DNA from: Synchiropus splendidus
Taxonomy: Eukaryota; Chordata; Actinopteri; Syngnathiformes; Callionymidae
Length of the DNA: 64,000 nucleotides
Direction: 5' to 3'
NCBI RefSeq assembly: GCF_027744825.2
Contig: NC_071351.1
Coordinates: 12,907,501 to 12,971,500 of the forward strand
Made by a program: the position numbers and the translations under genes. Below are positions 25,199 to 37,807 of the stretch, piece by piece. Under the pieces are notes generated by a model. It saw nothing but the letters and a program-made list of their open reading frames with translations. It did not search any database and had not been told where the DNA came from. Every line of letters begins with the position of its first letter. Within the stretch, counting starts at the first letter, position 1.

Positions 25199-25244
25199 CT
25201 TCGCTTTGGTCCTGGCAGCAGCCCTCTTTCTGGACTCGTTTACG
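25188..25244 (+). CDS. Cadherin-family gene, coding exon 1 (signal peptide)
   Basis: The start codon sits in GCCACCATGA, a near-ideal Kozak context. The 19 codons read MRTDFALVLAAALFLDSFT: a short polar start and then a hydrophobic core of about 11 residues, the form of a secretory signal peptide. A donor site GTACGC follows at 25245, so the exon ends in phase 0. In classical cadherin genes the first coding exon is likewise very short and stops within or just after the signal peptide. Joined to the exon at 25838, the N-terminus leads straight into the prodomain cysteine motif. The donor is not a perfect consensus, but the phase match supports it. The product would be a type I membrane or GPI-anchored adhesion protein entering the secretory pathway. 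An alternative is another secreted protein with a similar two-exon start. Confidence 0.75.
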
Positions 25245-25837
25245 GTACGCTATTTTATATATGAACCGCGATCCATCGCCTTAAATGCGTCTGAAATGTA
25301 ACATAAAGGTTGCCGGGAGTAGTTTCGTGACGGGATGCGGGTCCAGTCCGCAGCTGCACCAGCGCGTCGGAGCCGGGGACTGAACCTCTATCCACTCGTA
25401 CATTTGCTGACAACCAGAACAAGAAAGTAAAATGAATCCCAGTCGCCTCCAATAATGTCAATCCATGTCGCCCGTTGAAAAGAAAAGGTGTCCCCGCTTC
25501 CATTTGCGCATCAAGTAGCGTCCAGATTTTACGCAAACATTATTTGGCATCTTCAATAGCCGCATTTCTGAGCCGAAAGTCCCAGATCAGATAAAGCCCT
25601 AAGCACTGCCCGCAAAGTTCATCCAATTTTCCTTGAGCCCCACTCAATAACCGTTTATGAACTCACCCGAGGTGCTTTTTGGTGTTGATCCACAAGCTGT
25701 TCGGAGCTACTTCAAGAGGCAAAATCCTTTGGATTCAGGATGCTTAAATGTCCACTTGCAAATATGTCTGTGCCCCCCCTTTCTGCGACAAATGGGGCGC
25801 AGTGAAGCCTAATAATATCTGTGTTGTCTTGGTCCAG
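25245..25837 (+). other. Intron 1 of the cadherin-type gene
   Basis: Begins GTACGC and ends TTGTCTTGGTCCAG, with a pyrimidine-rich stretch and candidate branch-point sequence (CCTAAT at 25808-25813) before the AG at 25836-25837. Its length is 593 bp. It is GC-richer than the flanking DNA, as is common next to promoters, and carries no repeat I recognise. Confidence 0.7.
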
Positions 25838-25949
25838 GGGAATAACGGGGCGCAAGCGTCTAAAGATCCCTGTCGCCCTGGCTTCACTCAAAGTTTCTAC
25901 TCGGTTCCGGTTTTGAAGGATTTACTGCAAAGTCAAGTCAATCTGAAAG
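25838..25949 (+). CDS. Cadherin-family gene, coding exon 2 (start of prodomain)
   Basis: An exon of 112 nt between acceptor TTGGTCCAG and donor AAAG|GTAAGA. In phase 0 it encodes GNNGAQASKD, then PCRPGFTQSFYSV, then PVLKDLLQSQVNLK, plus one base. The Cys-x-Pro-Gly-Phe motif about ten residues after the signal peptide, then about 27 residues to an exon end in phase 1, is the pattern of the prodomain of classical cadherins (E-cadherin CHPGF, N-cadherin CKTGF, T-cadherin CTPGF). The E-cadherin exon 2 is of about the same length and phase. The prodomain is removed by a furin-type protease before the mature ectodomain can mediate calcium-dependent adhesion. Residue matches to CDH1, CDH2 and CDH13 are about equal, so the paralogue is unresolved. 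The remaining exons are not in the window as far as I can see. Confidence 0.78.
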
Positions 25950-28900
25950 GTAAGATTGCTTGTCTCTTGAAGTCCGACTGGACTCGCTCCATCACAGATG
26001 TATTTTCTCTTCTCAAATGTATTGAAGCATCAACACACCAGCCTGCACAACATGGTATCAAAATACTTTTTTTAAAAAGGCGTCACACAAGATCCACACC
26101 CGTTTTTGAACCGTCACTGTATGCAATACTAGTATTCTTCAACCTCATTTATGCTCAACAGCTGCCACAAATGTTTCATTTTTAAACGGGCGACACACAA
26201 ACCCTCACACACGCCGGCTCCCTACACATGTTGCTCCAATTACACAGTGAGCAAACCAAGTTTTAGGGCCCAATAGTGCAGGAAATGAAATCGACATCCT
26301 GTGTCTTGCATTGCGGCAATCTTGCACTGCTCCTGCCAAAGTGAGCTAATTGCAATTCTCCATTGATCTAATGGGTTTTTTTTTTCTCACTGCTCAGCTA
26401 AACTGTATTGTTTGGCTGTGGGTTCACAGTGGCTCTTCTGAGGGTTGACACTGTCCTGGGCAGCGGTACAGTATATATTTCCCCTTTGCTGTGAGAAAAG
26501 CGGCAGCTGTCTCCCCACACACATCACACTTTAAAGAGCTATGCTCTGTCAGAGTGTGTGTGTGTTAAGTGAGGAATTGATTCTGTTTGCTCTCCACTGA
26601 TATTTGTCTTTGAAAGATTCGTATCAGGCTTGGAACAATGGTGCACGAGCAGGTTGTTCATCACATGGTAGTGGAAATATCAGCCCAGTAGGGGGTGTCT
26701 CAATACAATCCCAATGAGTTGTCACTGCTGCACTGAAGTGTTGATATTAGTGCAGGTGTGTAGCGATGGAAAGGATCGAGTTTTCTCATTCAAATAACCT
26801 AAAATTGAATTCACAATAACTATGTGTAAAGTAATCCCCTTTAATCATGTGCTACGCTATCATGGTTACGCTGTTTGTTTTTGAAGGATTTAGCCAAAGT
26901 CACACTGGATTATCTTGTCTGTGGCAGTGTTGCCATGTGTGTACCACACACACACACACACACACTTACACGTGTGTCACGCTTGATTAACACGGCTCCG
27001 GCAGTTGATTTATGAGGGGTGAGTATATCACTCGAGGGAGGTGGATAGCTGCTGTTGGAGAGCCCAAATAATATCATTGTTTAACGCAGAACCTTCAGAT
27101 GGAGTGCAAGGGCAGCAATGAGTCCTCTTATGTGTGCGGCCAGACGGAGAGACATTTATGTGGGTATGTACTGGCTATCAGGGGAATACAGGCAGATCAA
27201 GGACCTTGGCTGTGATGGGGAGGATGTCTGGGTGGGACTCAAGGTCACCGAACAAAGACTACGTTTGTCTGCCTTTTCAGAATACAACTTTTTCACTGAG
27301 AATAAACTATGATATACATATATGGAGACTGAAGCTGGCAGGTATTGATGATACATGACCATCCAACTCTGCATAAATGTCCGGGACGTTTGTGAGGCAA
27401 CACGAAACAAGCCAGCCAGTTGTCCCAGGAGCGTGACTCAAGCAACCTCAGGTGGTGCCTGAGAGGATCATCATCTGACATACTGGTTGTTTTTGAAGTG
27501 AGATTCTGATGCTACTATCAGATCTGATGACGCCTTTATATCCCTCAAGCTAAGAACTTAATTAAGAATCTGCAAGGCTCAAGGTGTGAGGCAGAATGTC
27601 TCTTGAGATCCTGAGGTAGATACGATTTAATTTAAGTTAATGGTGGTGGGATTGCTTTTTGTTTTTCACGCAAGAGTGGCACAGTCTAATGAGACATAGT
27701 TTGCGAATGACCAGCTGTTAAAAGAGAGATAAAAAGAGAGCGCTGGACAAACACAAACACAGTTGTCAAGAGTCCATTTATTGGGTACTCTGAAGCCATC
27801 TACTTTTTATTATTTTAGAAAGCCATGCAACCTGAATTAATGATTTGTATAAAGTGGCCCTATCTGTCGCATTAAGACCTGCGCCTTCCTACCGTCTTAC
27901 ACGCAAATGCACTCCGTTCCAGAGGAGTCGCCAGGCAAATGATGCCATTTTAAATCAAAGCACACTGTCTGTGACCCACATTACTTGAGCGTACCCTTCC
28001 TGCCACCTTGTTTCCTCTCATTTTCCACTCAGAATTCCTTCTCGCTGTCGCCCATTGCTCGGAGTACCGAACCCCAGTGCTCGCATGAAGATGTGAGGTT
28101 TTCAGCTGTGCACTCGTGCAGCAGGAATCTCCACGGCCCGGGGTGTCGTCTCACTTGCACTGCCATAGAAGCTTTGTTTTTTGCTTCAGGGTGTTGCTTT
28201 TTCAGAAGTCCATCTGTTGCTTCCTTTTCGCTTTGTGAAAGCAGTTTCGTAATTATAGCACTCTTGTGAACGTATAAACCGTTCCCATCGGCAGATCAGT
28301 GCATCGGATTCCTCGCCGCCTCATCGGAGCTCTCCTTCCAGCCTTGAAAGTGAGACACTTTAAAACCTTATAATCTAAAGTAAACGGATTCATTCTTTGC
28401 TTTAAATTATTAAGCGGTTTTATTCAGGGCCAAATGTGCCCAGGAGCTGTCTAATCTCTAATCTGAGATATGTTTGATCTGGTTTGGGTGGCTATAAACT
28501 GGATGCTTAATCAGCAGAACCTTACTTATTGAACACCATGAGTGCACATTAGCAAGAACTCCTCTGTGACTCATCTAACTGTTTGTTCATTTCAGCCGCT
28601 GCTGCCTTCCATGACTGAGTATAACCCTCAAACATCTCTCATCAGAGTTGGGCAAGACGCTCAATGACCACCTCTCATGGCACTTAAAATGAAATGCACC
28701 CCCATATTTTTGGTGCAACAAGTCCATTTGCAAAGGAAAGTTGTCCCGCTCCCTTCCTCGAGCACATTTAAAGAGAATTAGATTGTTTTCATTTCCTGTT
28801 TACCTTTTGCCCCAAATCTCATAACACAGAAACTACAGTGCTATCTGGGTCGATCGCAGCCAGACGTTCTCATGGATTTTTGATATTGTGCGAATATATA

Positions 28901-29132
28901 GTCTAATTTGTTTCATCGTGTTCCTTCCTGAATCTCTCTTTATTACTTTACCTTTTGCTGTGGTGCCGGGTACACATCTACCCCAGTGATATATGCCTCC
29001 CTTTATCTTTTGTTTTTCTGGGGAATTATTGATGTATGACATTTTACGGCTGGAAAAAAAATCCCTTCATCCTGTACAACGGTATATAAAACAGACATTC
29101 TCTCATGGGCGCACATGCTTTTAGGAATGTTG
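25950..29132. other. Intronic stretch, no further feature recognised
   Basis: Apart from the CA tract, no transposon, exon or RNA gene was recognised. The open frames at 27118-27410 overlap on both strands and lack any domain. Confidence 0.4.
26945..26965. repeat. CA microsatellite
   Basis: About ten uninterrupted CA units, followed by TTACACGTGTGT. Confidence 0.95.
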
Positions 29133-29360
29133 TTAAAGGGGACCTATCATGTCTTTTTTTAATTGTAACGGAAGCTCAAGTCCCTACTGAGTATCTGAGC
29201 ATCAAAACAGCCATGAACGTGTTTATTGAGTAATGTAGTTTACTATAATGTCTGCTTCACTGAAAAGGCAGTTCCCAACAGTCTATTGAGTCCACTGAAA
29301 ACATGAATTGCTGTTGCATTTAGAGGAGCTTTGAGCGAAATGTTTGTGAGCTTGACAGGC
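29133..29360 (+). repeat. Terminus of a TTAA-associated dispersed repeat
   Basis: TTAAAGGGGACCTATCATG at 29133-29151 closely resembles one end of a very abundant vertebrate MITE type that begins TTAAAGGGGACCTATTATG. The TTAA start suggests piggyBac-type insertion. I could not find the matching right end, so the 3' limit is a guess and the copy may be truncated. Confidence 0.45.
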
Positions 29361-32163
29361 CGTCAGAGAGCGACACCCTTCATGCAGTATTGTTCCCTTG
29401 TGTTTATTTTATTTCAGTCATTAGATAGTGTTTGAAACATGAATTAACCATTGTCAGTCAATTCCTCTCTTCTTTCTTGGGTTCTCCAGCTGAAGCTTGA
29501 ATCTCAAATGAGCGTAACAAATTTTCCATAAGATTCTCGGTTCCCATTGGCAGTCTGGAACACCACTGACTAAGGTAAAAGTAATAAACTATGTGTCTAA
29601 GTTTGATACAATGTTGTTAGGGATCATTTCAAGACATCGGTTTGATTCCTTCCACTTGACTTTGTAACGTTACAAAGTGCGTCACCTTTCAGGAGAACTT
29701 CATTGAGACTCAACATTGTCTCAGTTAAGTCTTTACTGTAGGTCATGGACTCCATCGATGCAGTGGTAGAGTTCTCCAGGGCCGCGCGTCCCATCATGGC
29801 TACTAGTACTAGTGATATCTTTTTAACTCCAATTCCACGGGATTTCTCCAATTAAATGTCTGGGTACATAGATCTTTGTGGCTTGTGCCACCGTGTGTAG
29901 GCCACACCAAGGTACTTGTTGGTATCACAAAGAACACTCAGGTGAGGAATTCACCGGGCAGGGAGACCAGTGTGCTGCTCTTGAAATATTCCCCGACATG
30001 TCTCATCCAGTTGCTTCAAAGAGGTGCATTTTGAGCTGAAGCAGGATCATCTTCCCTGTTAAGGTCATAATAATAATCGCATTTTGAGGTTTCATTTATC
30101 TTCATCTGTTGGAGTTCAGTTTGATTGATACAGTTTTGGGAAACCATGTCGCGGAACAATTATCTGTTTAGACCGGCTCGATGGGTGGTGTAATGGGCAG
30201 TGGGCTTTGATGGTTCTGGGCGTCCCACAAGCTTTTCGTGAAGTCATTTGATTGGCAAGCATGAGAGGATATGTGAGGGAAAAAAATAGCGGAAATAATA
30301 ATGTAAGCAGGGGGAGGTCATTTTACTTTAATGAGATTTTTGACATCTTCAGATGTGGGACAAAGAAGGGAGGCTTTAAAGACAGCCTGCAGATGGAGTC
30401 TCTCTGTGGTGTGCGCGAACTCTGCTCCCTTGTCATCTGTTGGCGAACTTAAAGAAAAAAAAATAAACAAACACCTGCCTCGATCTGACGGGCTTCCTCG
30501 TAACCTACTGCACAAGGGTCACGTCTCCTCTGAAAGCATGAAACCTGCCTTAATGCTTTGCTTGAACACAGATGGTCTGTAGAGATGTGAGGCTGAAGGT
30601 GCCAAAAGGACACAGCAAATTCATCCCTGTCCACGTTTTCTCCTCAGTTTACCTCTGGTCATTTCTCATTTGGATTATCAGAAAGACTTGAAGCCCCCCG
30701 CTGCATTTGACCCCATTTATGGGGTCAGACTTTGGAAGTGTTCACCAACACAGAAGTTTCAAGTGAATGAAAAGTCTTCAGTTCTGGACCCTTCATTTTG
30801 GTTCTAAGAATCACAACAGAGAGAAGACGACTCAACCGTGTGTTTATAGCAGTGGGCTGGGTATCGCTATCCAACTGTTCATTAACTCTTGACTTCGTCT
30901 GGTTCTGTCGAGCTGGAGATCAGATGATTGTTCTTAATGAAAAGACTTCTCCTCATTAGAACCTTGTAATCAAGCTGAAGTAGTAAATGATCTCTCTGAG
31001 AGCGAACCGAGTACAAATCCATGAGAATTACGGCCTCATCTACTATTCCCTTTGCTGAGACATCCAGCGTCTTTGTTACGGGAGGATGAAACGACGGAAG
31101 CTCTCCGCAGACTTAGCTGCCTGCGAGTCACTAATTGTGTCCTGAACTCCCTGTGAATGTTCCCCATTACGTTCCTCAGTTCAGCACACAGTCGAATCCT
31201 TGCCCTCAAACAGGCGAGTTTCCCTGGAACACTGGGGGTGGAGAGAGAGAGTAAAGGATGAAGGCGTTGGGGGTCGCCAAACAGAGCACCAGTAATGTTA
31301 ATTAATCAGAAGACAATGATGAGTCTCTTGTGTCTGGGTCAATTCCATTCAAGCGGGTGAAAGCTAATAAGGGTTCAACAAAGGTGTGTTCTGTTCGTGC
31401 AAACAATGGCCAATGATTCAGGGCCCAGATGGATGGCCTGATCTTCATTGCTATTGTATCAGGCAGTTGTTGGTCTGAGCCTATTCGTCCTGGGTAAAGC
31501 TGTTTTTTCATCTTCAATCGGATCCTATGAACAAGTGTTAGATGGTATTGGTGAGCGTTACGTGGGTTACACACAGTAGGGTAACAGGGATGTTTTGGTC
31601 CTAGTTTTTGCTCAACCCAGCGTGGCCAATGCCTGATTGTGTTATCTCCAATAAGATATCTCCATACCTTCGTCCTGTGGTCCGAGGTGCGGTCCGCTTC
31701 CTTTAAGTGTCCGGATGTCCATGCACAACTTTTACTGTTGTTCTTGTCCGGTAGACAACCTCCTAGGTGGTAGATGGACAGTGCTTTCGTGTGTGAGGGG
31801 GAGACATTACAATCACCGCCCGATTTCTTGCTCTTTGTGTGACAGATATAAAAGAGAAGATCTTTATGTGTATAAGTAGAAGATGGAAGATCATTTGTTT
31901 TTTGAAACAGATAAAAATAGGTCTATCAATTGAGTAGGCGAATGCCAGGGCGCTGACACATCACCTGCCTGGAGGCGTGGATCAAGATACCCTACCCCCA
32001 AGAGCCTTTAGGATGATCTGGTGGGAGAAGAGAGGTGAACAAAGTATGATGTAGATTTTAATTTTAAATCTCTTGAATATAAACCTTTAAGCGCAAATGT
32101 TATGGCTCTGTATATTCTTTACATGGAGAGGTCCAAAATGCCAATAGCGTTCTACCACTTAGT
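29361..32163. other. Intronic stretch, no feature recognised
   Basis: Short chance frames only. Nothing could be assigned. Confidence 0.4.
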
Positions 32164-32289
32164 CTGGGCGTCTGAATGAAAAATGGACGCCCGATTCTCG
32201 ACCAGATTACGCTGGTATATAGCGGCATCTGGCGGGCAAGGTATGGTCGAATTGGGCATCCATTTTTTTCATGTTTTGCAGACGCCCAG
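32164..32289. mobile_element. Palindromic MITE-like element, copy A
   Basis: The ends are perfect 11-base inverted repeats: CTGGGCGTCTG at 32164-32174 and CAGACGCCCAG at 32279-32289. The complementarity continues inward for about 40 bases with small indels (ATGAAAAA, TGGACGCCCGATT and CGACC on the left against their complements on the right), leaving a loop-proximal core of about 40 bases. The whole unit would fold as a long hairpin. A second copy lies at 39519-39675 in opposite orientation. No coding capacity is present. I do not recognise the family. Confidence 0.75.
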
Positions 32290-35200
32290 ACGCCCTCCTA
32301 GCCACCAGTTGGCTGCTTCCATGATGTTTGGGGGAGCCTCAAGGGGAAGTGATATTTTCCAAAAAAGGTGTGTGGCCCTGCTGTCAGTGCGGTGAAATGT
32401 CACTGCCTCGGTGTGGTCAAACTTTATGACTAAAATGCAGCGCCTTCTTGTGTTGCGTGATTAGGCTGACAAGCTTTTAAAGTCATGCTGGCCAGAATCT
32501 TTTACTTCTTCTCCTCATGTGTCTGTTGTCTTTTCAGCACATCAGAAGAAGAGCCAAAGAGTGAGGGTAATAAAAGGCCCTGCGTTCTCCTCTGGGCCCT
32601 GCAGAATGTAGAGAAGCTGATAAGTTGTCTCGCTCGCAGTCTGAGAATGATCAAAAACAAAGTAAATCCGGTGGCCGCCGAGGGAATGAGCTGCTGTGAG
32701 GGAGCGAAGGAGGGAAGGGTATCGAGAGGAGAGAGACAGAGTGAGAAGGAGGAGGGCTGGAGGAGAAGTCACGCTGGGGAGAGAAAACGATGTTTGCTCT
32801 CGTCTGGTGCAGATGAGGAGCTGCATGCAGGTTGGGAGGATGCAGACGGCCTTCTTCTTTTCTTGCTGTAAGCTGGGACTTAGGTGGACGGAGTGACATG
32901 TTAAGCCTGGTGAGAACTCAAAGTGCAGGTGGTCTTGGGAAAGATTGACATATTGTGACTACGTGCAGAATTGTCTTGCTGTAAATATATTAGCGGCAAA
33001 ATTTCGAACGCACACGGGCGGATGGACGCTCACTTATTTATTGTCCCGAGAGACAAGAGGTTCTGGTGGGATTGTTGGTGCGTGAGCCGAGGATAGTCAT
33101 TATCGTATCCCCAGAAAGGAAAGGATTACAAAGCAATATAGTAATCCAGCTGTCAATCATGCACCTCATTATTCATCATAGGTGGAGTGGGAGGTGAGGG
33201 GCAAGGAGCGGACAATGGGGAATAGGTTGGCAGCGGCCAGTGCCCAAGTGAGTGGGGAGAGGAAAGAAGTAGAAGAGGGATGATGGCGTTAATAAGGGTG
33301 CGGGAGGAAGAGGAAAGGAGAGAAAAAGGGGGGGAGGAGCAGTTGAGGTAGCAGCTTGCTATTCTGCTCAGGGGCCTCTGCACAGAGTTTTTATTAAGCT
33401 TTCATCTGCATTTCCTTTCCTCCTTTTCCTCTCGCTACTCCTCTGCCCCAGCAGCAATAACAAAGGCAGATGCAGCAAGTGCTAGCCATGTCAGTCACGT
33501 CTCAAACCCACATATCTGCTTGTAATTCCCCGATTAATTAAGAACAGTGATTTGTTAATTTAATTGTAGGTGTCGGGTGTTTTCATGCCCCCCCCCCCGC
33601 TTCGCTTTCTTCTGCCTCTTGCTCCCTCTCATCCGCTTGGCAGGCTAATTTGCCCTGCAGCTTTGAGAATGGGAAATGAAAGGAATAGCTGAGGAAGCCT
33701 TCAGATGGTTTATTAAGAATCGATTTGCCACAGTGGCAGAGAGACGGGCTGTAGGGAGATACATGGTGATGTGCCTCCCAGGCAGCCACCTTAGGCGGCG
33801 TGGAGAGATTATTGCGATACTGTCACACCACCGGAAAAGTTCTCCAGTTTTTCAGCGCGACTGAGATCAGCGATATTTTTACGATTTCAGGCGTGTTGGC
33901 GCCGCACAGCGTCATTCAAAAAATGTGACCAATTGGATTGACGTGCCAACAAAATGCAGCGCTCAAGAAACACAGGAGGCGCTGTGACCTGTATTTGCCC
34001 CTCTGTCACCTCCTTTAAACTTTAATATAGGCGGGAGCAAACAGTTTGTTGGCTTAGGTGGCAGTATTACTGAGGGACCTGTAGTTTCATTCCCTTCGAA
34101 GTTATCTTGCAGTGACTTGCAGCTCTGTTTCATTGCAATATAAGGGGCGTTGGCTTTGACAAGATGCACTATGTTGGTGGTGTGGTTCTTTTGGTTTCTC
34201 CCTCTCATCGTGGATGATGTCTTTCAAAAAAAGTGACAGATCAGAAGCAATGACAGTTCAAAGCCCAGACTAGAGCATGGAAGCTGACCCCCTTTTTTTA
34301 CATCCACGTTCTTTAACTGTATCAGTTAAAGTTGCACATTATGTTTCCTCATTCATGCCACGTGTCAAGGAAGACTGTGGTCACTCTTTCTTATGGTATA
34401 TTGTGTTTGATTCAGTCGCTTCATCTGTGCAGGATGGTTTTCTTTCATCAGGAAACACGTTTCTCAGCATCGCTTTCCTCAAACTGTGCACAAATTATTC
34501 ATTGTTGGTGAAGTTAAGCGACAACAATTTGACGGCTCCTGTTGTGTTTTAAGGAAATGGATTTAAAATGAGGTCATGTTTGTTGTAGTCCTTGCTTGTC
34601 ATCAAATCGTGCGTGCGAGTGGAGTTAGTGTTGTTGTTTCTCCACAGTGTTGTTGTTTCTCCACACCCTTTCTGAATAAGATGATCACAGAGAAGGAAAG
34701 TGGAAAGCCAGACTGAAGGTCTCATCGTGATACAGTTTGAAATCAGTGACAGTGGTGTTGTTCATGAAAGCAGAAAATTACAATGTATTTTCGAACCCTC
34801 TGATATCCTTTTCCATGATGATGGGTTTGTTTATGTTTGCTGCTGTTGTGTACTTGTTTGTACAGCAAGCAAGGATAAGATGGAAATGAATCAATGTAAA
34901 ACAGCTCAGCATATTTGAACCTTTTTCTCCCAAAACATGAACTTATATTCTGAGTATTTTTTTGTTTTGTTTTTTTGCTTCTGTTTGGGGGTTAGCATTC
35001 TAAGTAAGCGCAAATAAAATTCATTTCATGCTGTTCTTTTCTCCCAAGGATGAAGATAAAAAAAAGAAAAAAGAAAGCTTTAAAAGAAAATAGACTCCGA
35101 ATTTCGATGGAACATATTCATCTATGGTTACATTTCAGTGGGTTTTATAGAGTAAAGTAAAAAGGGACCTCTCACTCAACCCTGGAATGGTGCTTTGCTT

Positions 35201-36559
35201 TATCAATGTGGCGGAGAGAATCTGTAGCTGCTGTGACCCTGTTAAGAAAATAAGTGGAAGGTGATCTTTTTTTTGTCACTGATGGTATCGAAATGTCTGT
35301 TTTTGGAGTCATGACCAGTCAACTTTTCCTAATATGTCTTTATCATTGAAAAATATGTATTCATAAACGTATTTTTCAGGATGAAAGTTAATTCAAACCA
35401 TGGATCTCTGTGGTGTACATGTATTCATACATTTGAAAAGGAAGGGAAGAATGCATGAATGGAACTACTCGACCCAGAATGCATTTGCATGATTGCCTGA
35501 GTGTGAATTACCATTTCCTGCTTCGCACAGTGAGGCAGTGTATGTAAATGCAGGCGAGTCCAGATATAGTGTCACATTATATTTGTTAATTTTTACGTCT
35601 TTGTGTTGTGTGTCGGAATGGCATTTCTGCGTCTGAGAGCCAGGAACCGTGCCGAGTGTGTGTTGCCTTTGCATGTCAGCAAAGAAGTGATTTGTCCGGC
35701 AGATGCAGACTAATGAATGAGGTGTCCTGCTTGTGGGCTGATATTAGCCTGGGTAGCAGTTCCTTTGATGTGATTAGCTCCGCGCTCTCTCTTGACAAAT
35801 TGGGCTGTCCCGTCCTGGCAGCCCAAACACTCGCTCTCTGACAAGAACAAAACCCAATATTTCCTCATAATGGATCACGCGGCGACGCATGTGCATGTAC
35901 TGTAGCGCCGTGTGTCGTCCGACAGATTGGCGCTGACGCCGCCGCCGATTTATTTGATTTACAAAGATCATTTTTCCTTTCTTTGTAAACATTCGGTGAT
36001 AAACGATGAGGCTGGGCGCTCCAGTCATAGTTGAGAGGCTATTGTTAAAGCTCAACTTTTGTTCATACTCAGAAGTTTAAAATTCATCTAAGCAATTTAT
36101 CATTTTGTTTTTTTTCTTTTTCAAGTCCCATCCTATTTCACATCTACGTGCTCTGGTGACCGTTCACGTACTGTATCTTTCCACTGATACACAGATTTAC
36201 TCACCAACAATGGAGTCTCTCTGGCATTGGCATTCCTTCAGCTGAGTCACTCAAGTCTCTCCATCATGAAACCCTTGTCAAAAACACAACTGTTAGTAGC
36301 CCTAAATCCATCCTACTTGAATTTGACAGTGAGGCTTCTGACTGAGGGCAAGTGCATCAGCCTATTGCTAACTATTCCACACTGTAGAAATGCTGCACCC
36401 ACACCAGCAAGCTAGCACGCTTAGATCCTGAGGTAGGCCCTTGCTATTCGTCCCTCAATTGAGACTAACCTTTGCTGTCAGGGGCCCTTGACTCTTGATC
36501 AATTTGCAGAGGCGGTTCAAAAGACAACCCCCACCTTTAGGACACTCAAAAACATACCA
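32290..36559. other. Intronic stretch with purine-rich tracts
   Basis: Long purine-rich runs occur at 32690-32770 and 33280-33345 (GGA/GAA-rich). The open frames over them come from this composition bias. TTGTCTTTTCAG at 32527-32538 is a fair splice acceptor, but what follows does not encode cadherin prodomain. A/T-rich sequence occurs at 34950-35090. Confidence 0.45.
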
Positions 36560-36730
36560 TGCCAAGTTGATTTATAAAGCACTTAAAAAGCAATGCAAGA
36601 TTGTCACTAAGTGCTGTACAGCAGTAAAGTCAGGATAAAACAGACATTAAAGACAATACATACATAAAGTTAAAACAGGGCGGATAAAACAACAAAAACA
36701 AATTATTAAAAAGATCAGCTGTGTGGTTGT
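36560..36730 (-). mobile_element. LINE 3' tail (antisense orientation)
   Basis: On the + strand, TTGATTTATAAAGCACTT, then CACTAAGTGCTGTACAGCAG, then A-rich sequence with ATAAAACA words matches the common fish repeat in which an L2-like element's 3' untranslated region reads inverted (a TTTATAAAGCGCTTT-type terminus). The neighbouring minus frame to 37048 shows no reverse-transcriptase boxes. Only the tail appears preserved. Confidence 0.5.
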
Positions 36731-37109
36731 ATAAACACTCAAAAACAGATTTTTATTATCTTGCATGTCCTGCTCATTTCTCCTATTGGTCAGAACCTTG
36801 TCATTTTTGTAACGTCTCAGACTGTCTGTTGAACTGTGGCCACGTGAGTCAGTGAAATGCCTGAGTGCTCCAAGATGGTTGTGTTTGCCACAATAGAGGT
36901 GCAGAAGATGCTTGGAGTCAATGGGTGGAGCAATTTTTGTGACCAGCGAACATGACGTCCCATGTTTGGAAGGGAAAATTGAAGTGTTCAGTGTGCGACG
37001 GTTATTGGGAAGTGCTTTGATTTGTTGTTTCAACGCTTCTATTGTCAAGCACGTATTTTAGAATGCAAAGGAACAAAGTGTTTTTTTGGCAGTCCACCTG
37101 CGTACAGTG

Positions 37110-37807
37110 CAGTGGGACCTCGGTTTTCGAACTTCCCGAACAAATCGGAGTTCGAACAAAAATTTCTAGATTTTTTTTTGCTTTGGATTTTGAACCAAAA
37201 TCCAGAACTTGAACGCCCACGAAAACGTGCGCGGACCGACCAGCTGACCCACGACGTGGTTTGTTATTGTGTATAACACAGCCTCTATTTGCAGACGTGT
37301 CCCGTTAGCTACATTTACTGGCATTTTTTTACTTCACATTGAGGTGTAAAACCTTTCCTGTCTCCACACTGGACCGTGGTAGAGTGTCACAGGGGAGGTG
37401 CTCGCTCTCCACACCTCCGAGGCTGGAGCGCTCACTCCAGGGTTTGATGTTGGAGCTGGGACAGGGATGAGGCGAGTCTGGGACAGAGCGTTACTTGGTT
37501 TATGACTTTGTCACAGCCAAACTGCACAGAAGCGCACATTCAGAGCTGGACACGCACCGGGCACCTCTTCACTTCTGGAGAGACGTCACTCACTCAGCAA
37601 CCCCTCCCACATGCAGCGGCCACACACATAGAGGAACAGCGCACCTGCAGCAGACACTCTACATTCACTCCTACAAAAGCCTATTTTAAGGCTTGGAACG
37701 CATTATTTCTTTTTCCATCCATTGTAATGGGAAAAATCGATTCAGAGTTTGAACAAATCGCTTTTCGAACGGCCGTCAGATTGTGGTCGAGAACCGAGCT
37801 ACCAATG
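37110..37807. mobile_element. Non-autonomous DNA transposon with terminal inverted repeats
   Basis: The left end is CAGTGGGACCTCGGTTTTCG, continuing AAC. The right end, reverse-complemented, is CATTGGTAGCTCGGTTCTCG, continuing AC. These imperfect inverted repeats match a terminal motif common in vertebrate DNA elements (CAGTGG-ACCTCGGTTTTCGAAC). Subterminal blocks also pair: TCGGAGTTCGAACAAA near 37146 against TTTGAACAAATCGCTTTTCG near 37747. TA follows the right end, consistent with a TA-targeting Tc1/mariner-type insertion, but the left flank is TG, so the duplication is not confirmed. The 698-bp interior has an open frame (from 37502) without transposase motifs. Confidence 0.65.

Noticed and set aside
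25748..26185. A single 145-codon reading frame as one gene
   Set aside because: Only 25838-25949 is supported, and it is bounded by splice signals. The rest is intron that happens to stay open.
32527..32575. TTGTCTTTTCAG followed by a GGTAATA donor, as a micro-exon
   Set aside because: The 33-base piece has no recognisable protein and its position fits no cadherin exon. Nearby purine-rich bias explains the open frame.
32542..32899. Arg/Glu-rich and Ser/Pro-rich frames on opposite strands
   Set aside because: These follow directly from a purine-rich tract; composition bias, not coding evidence.
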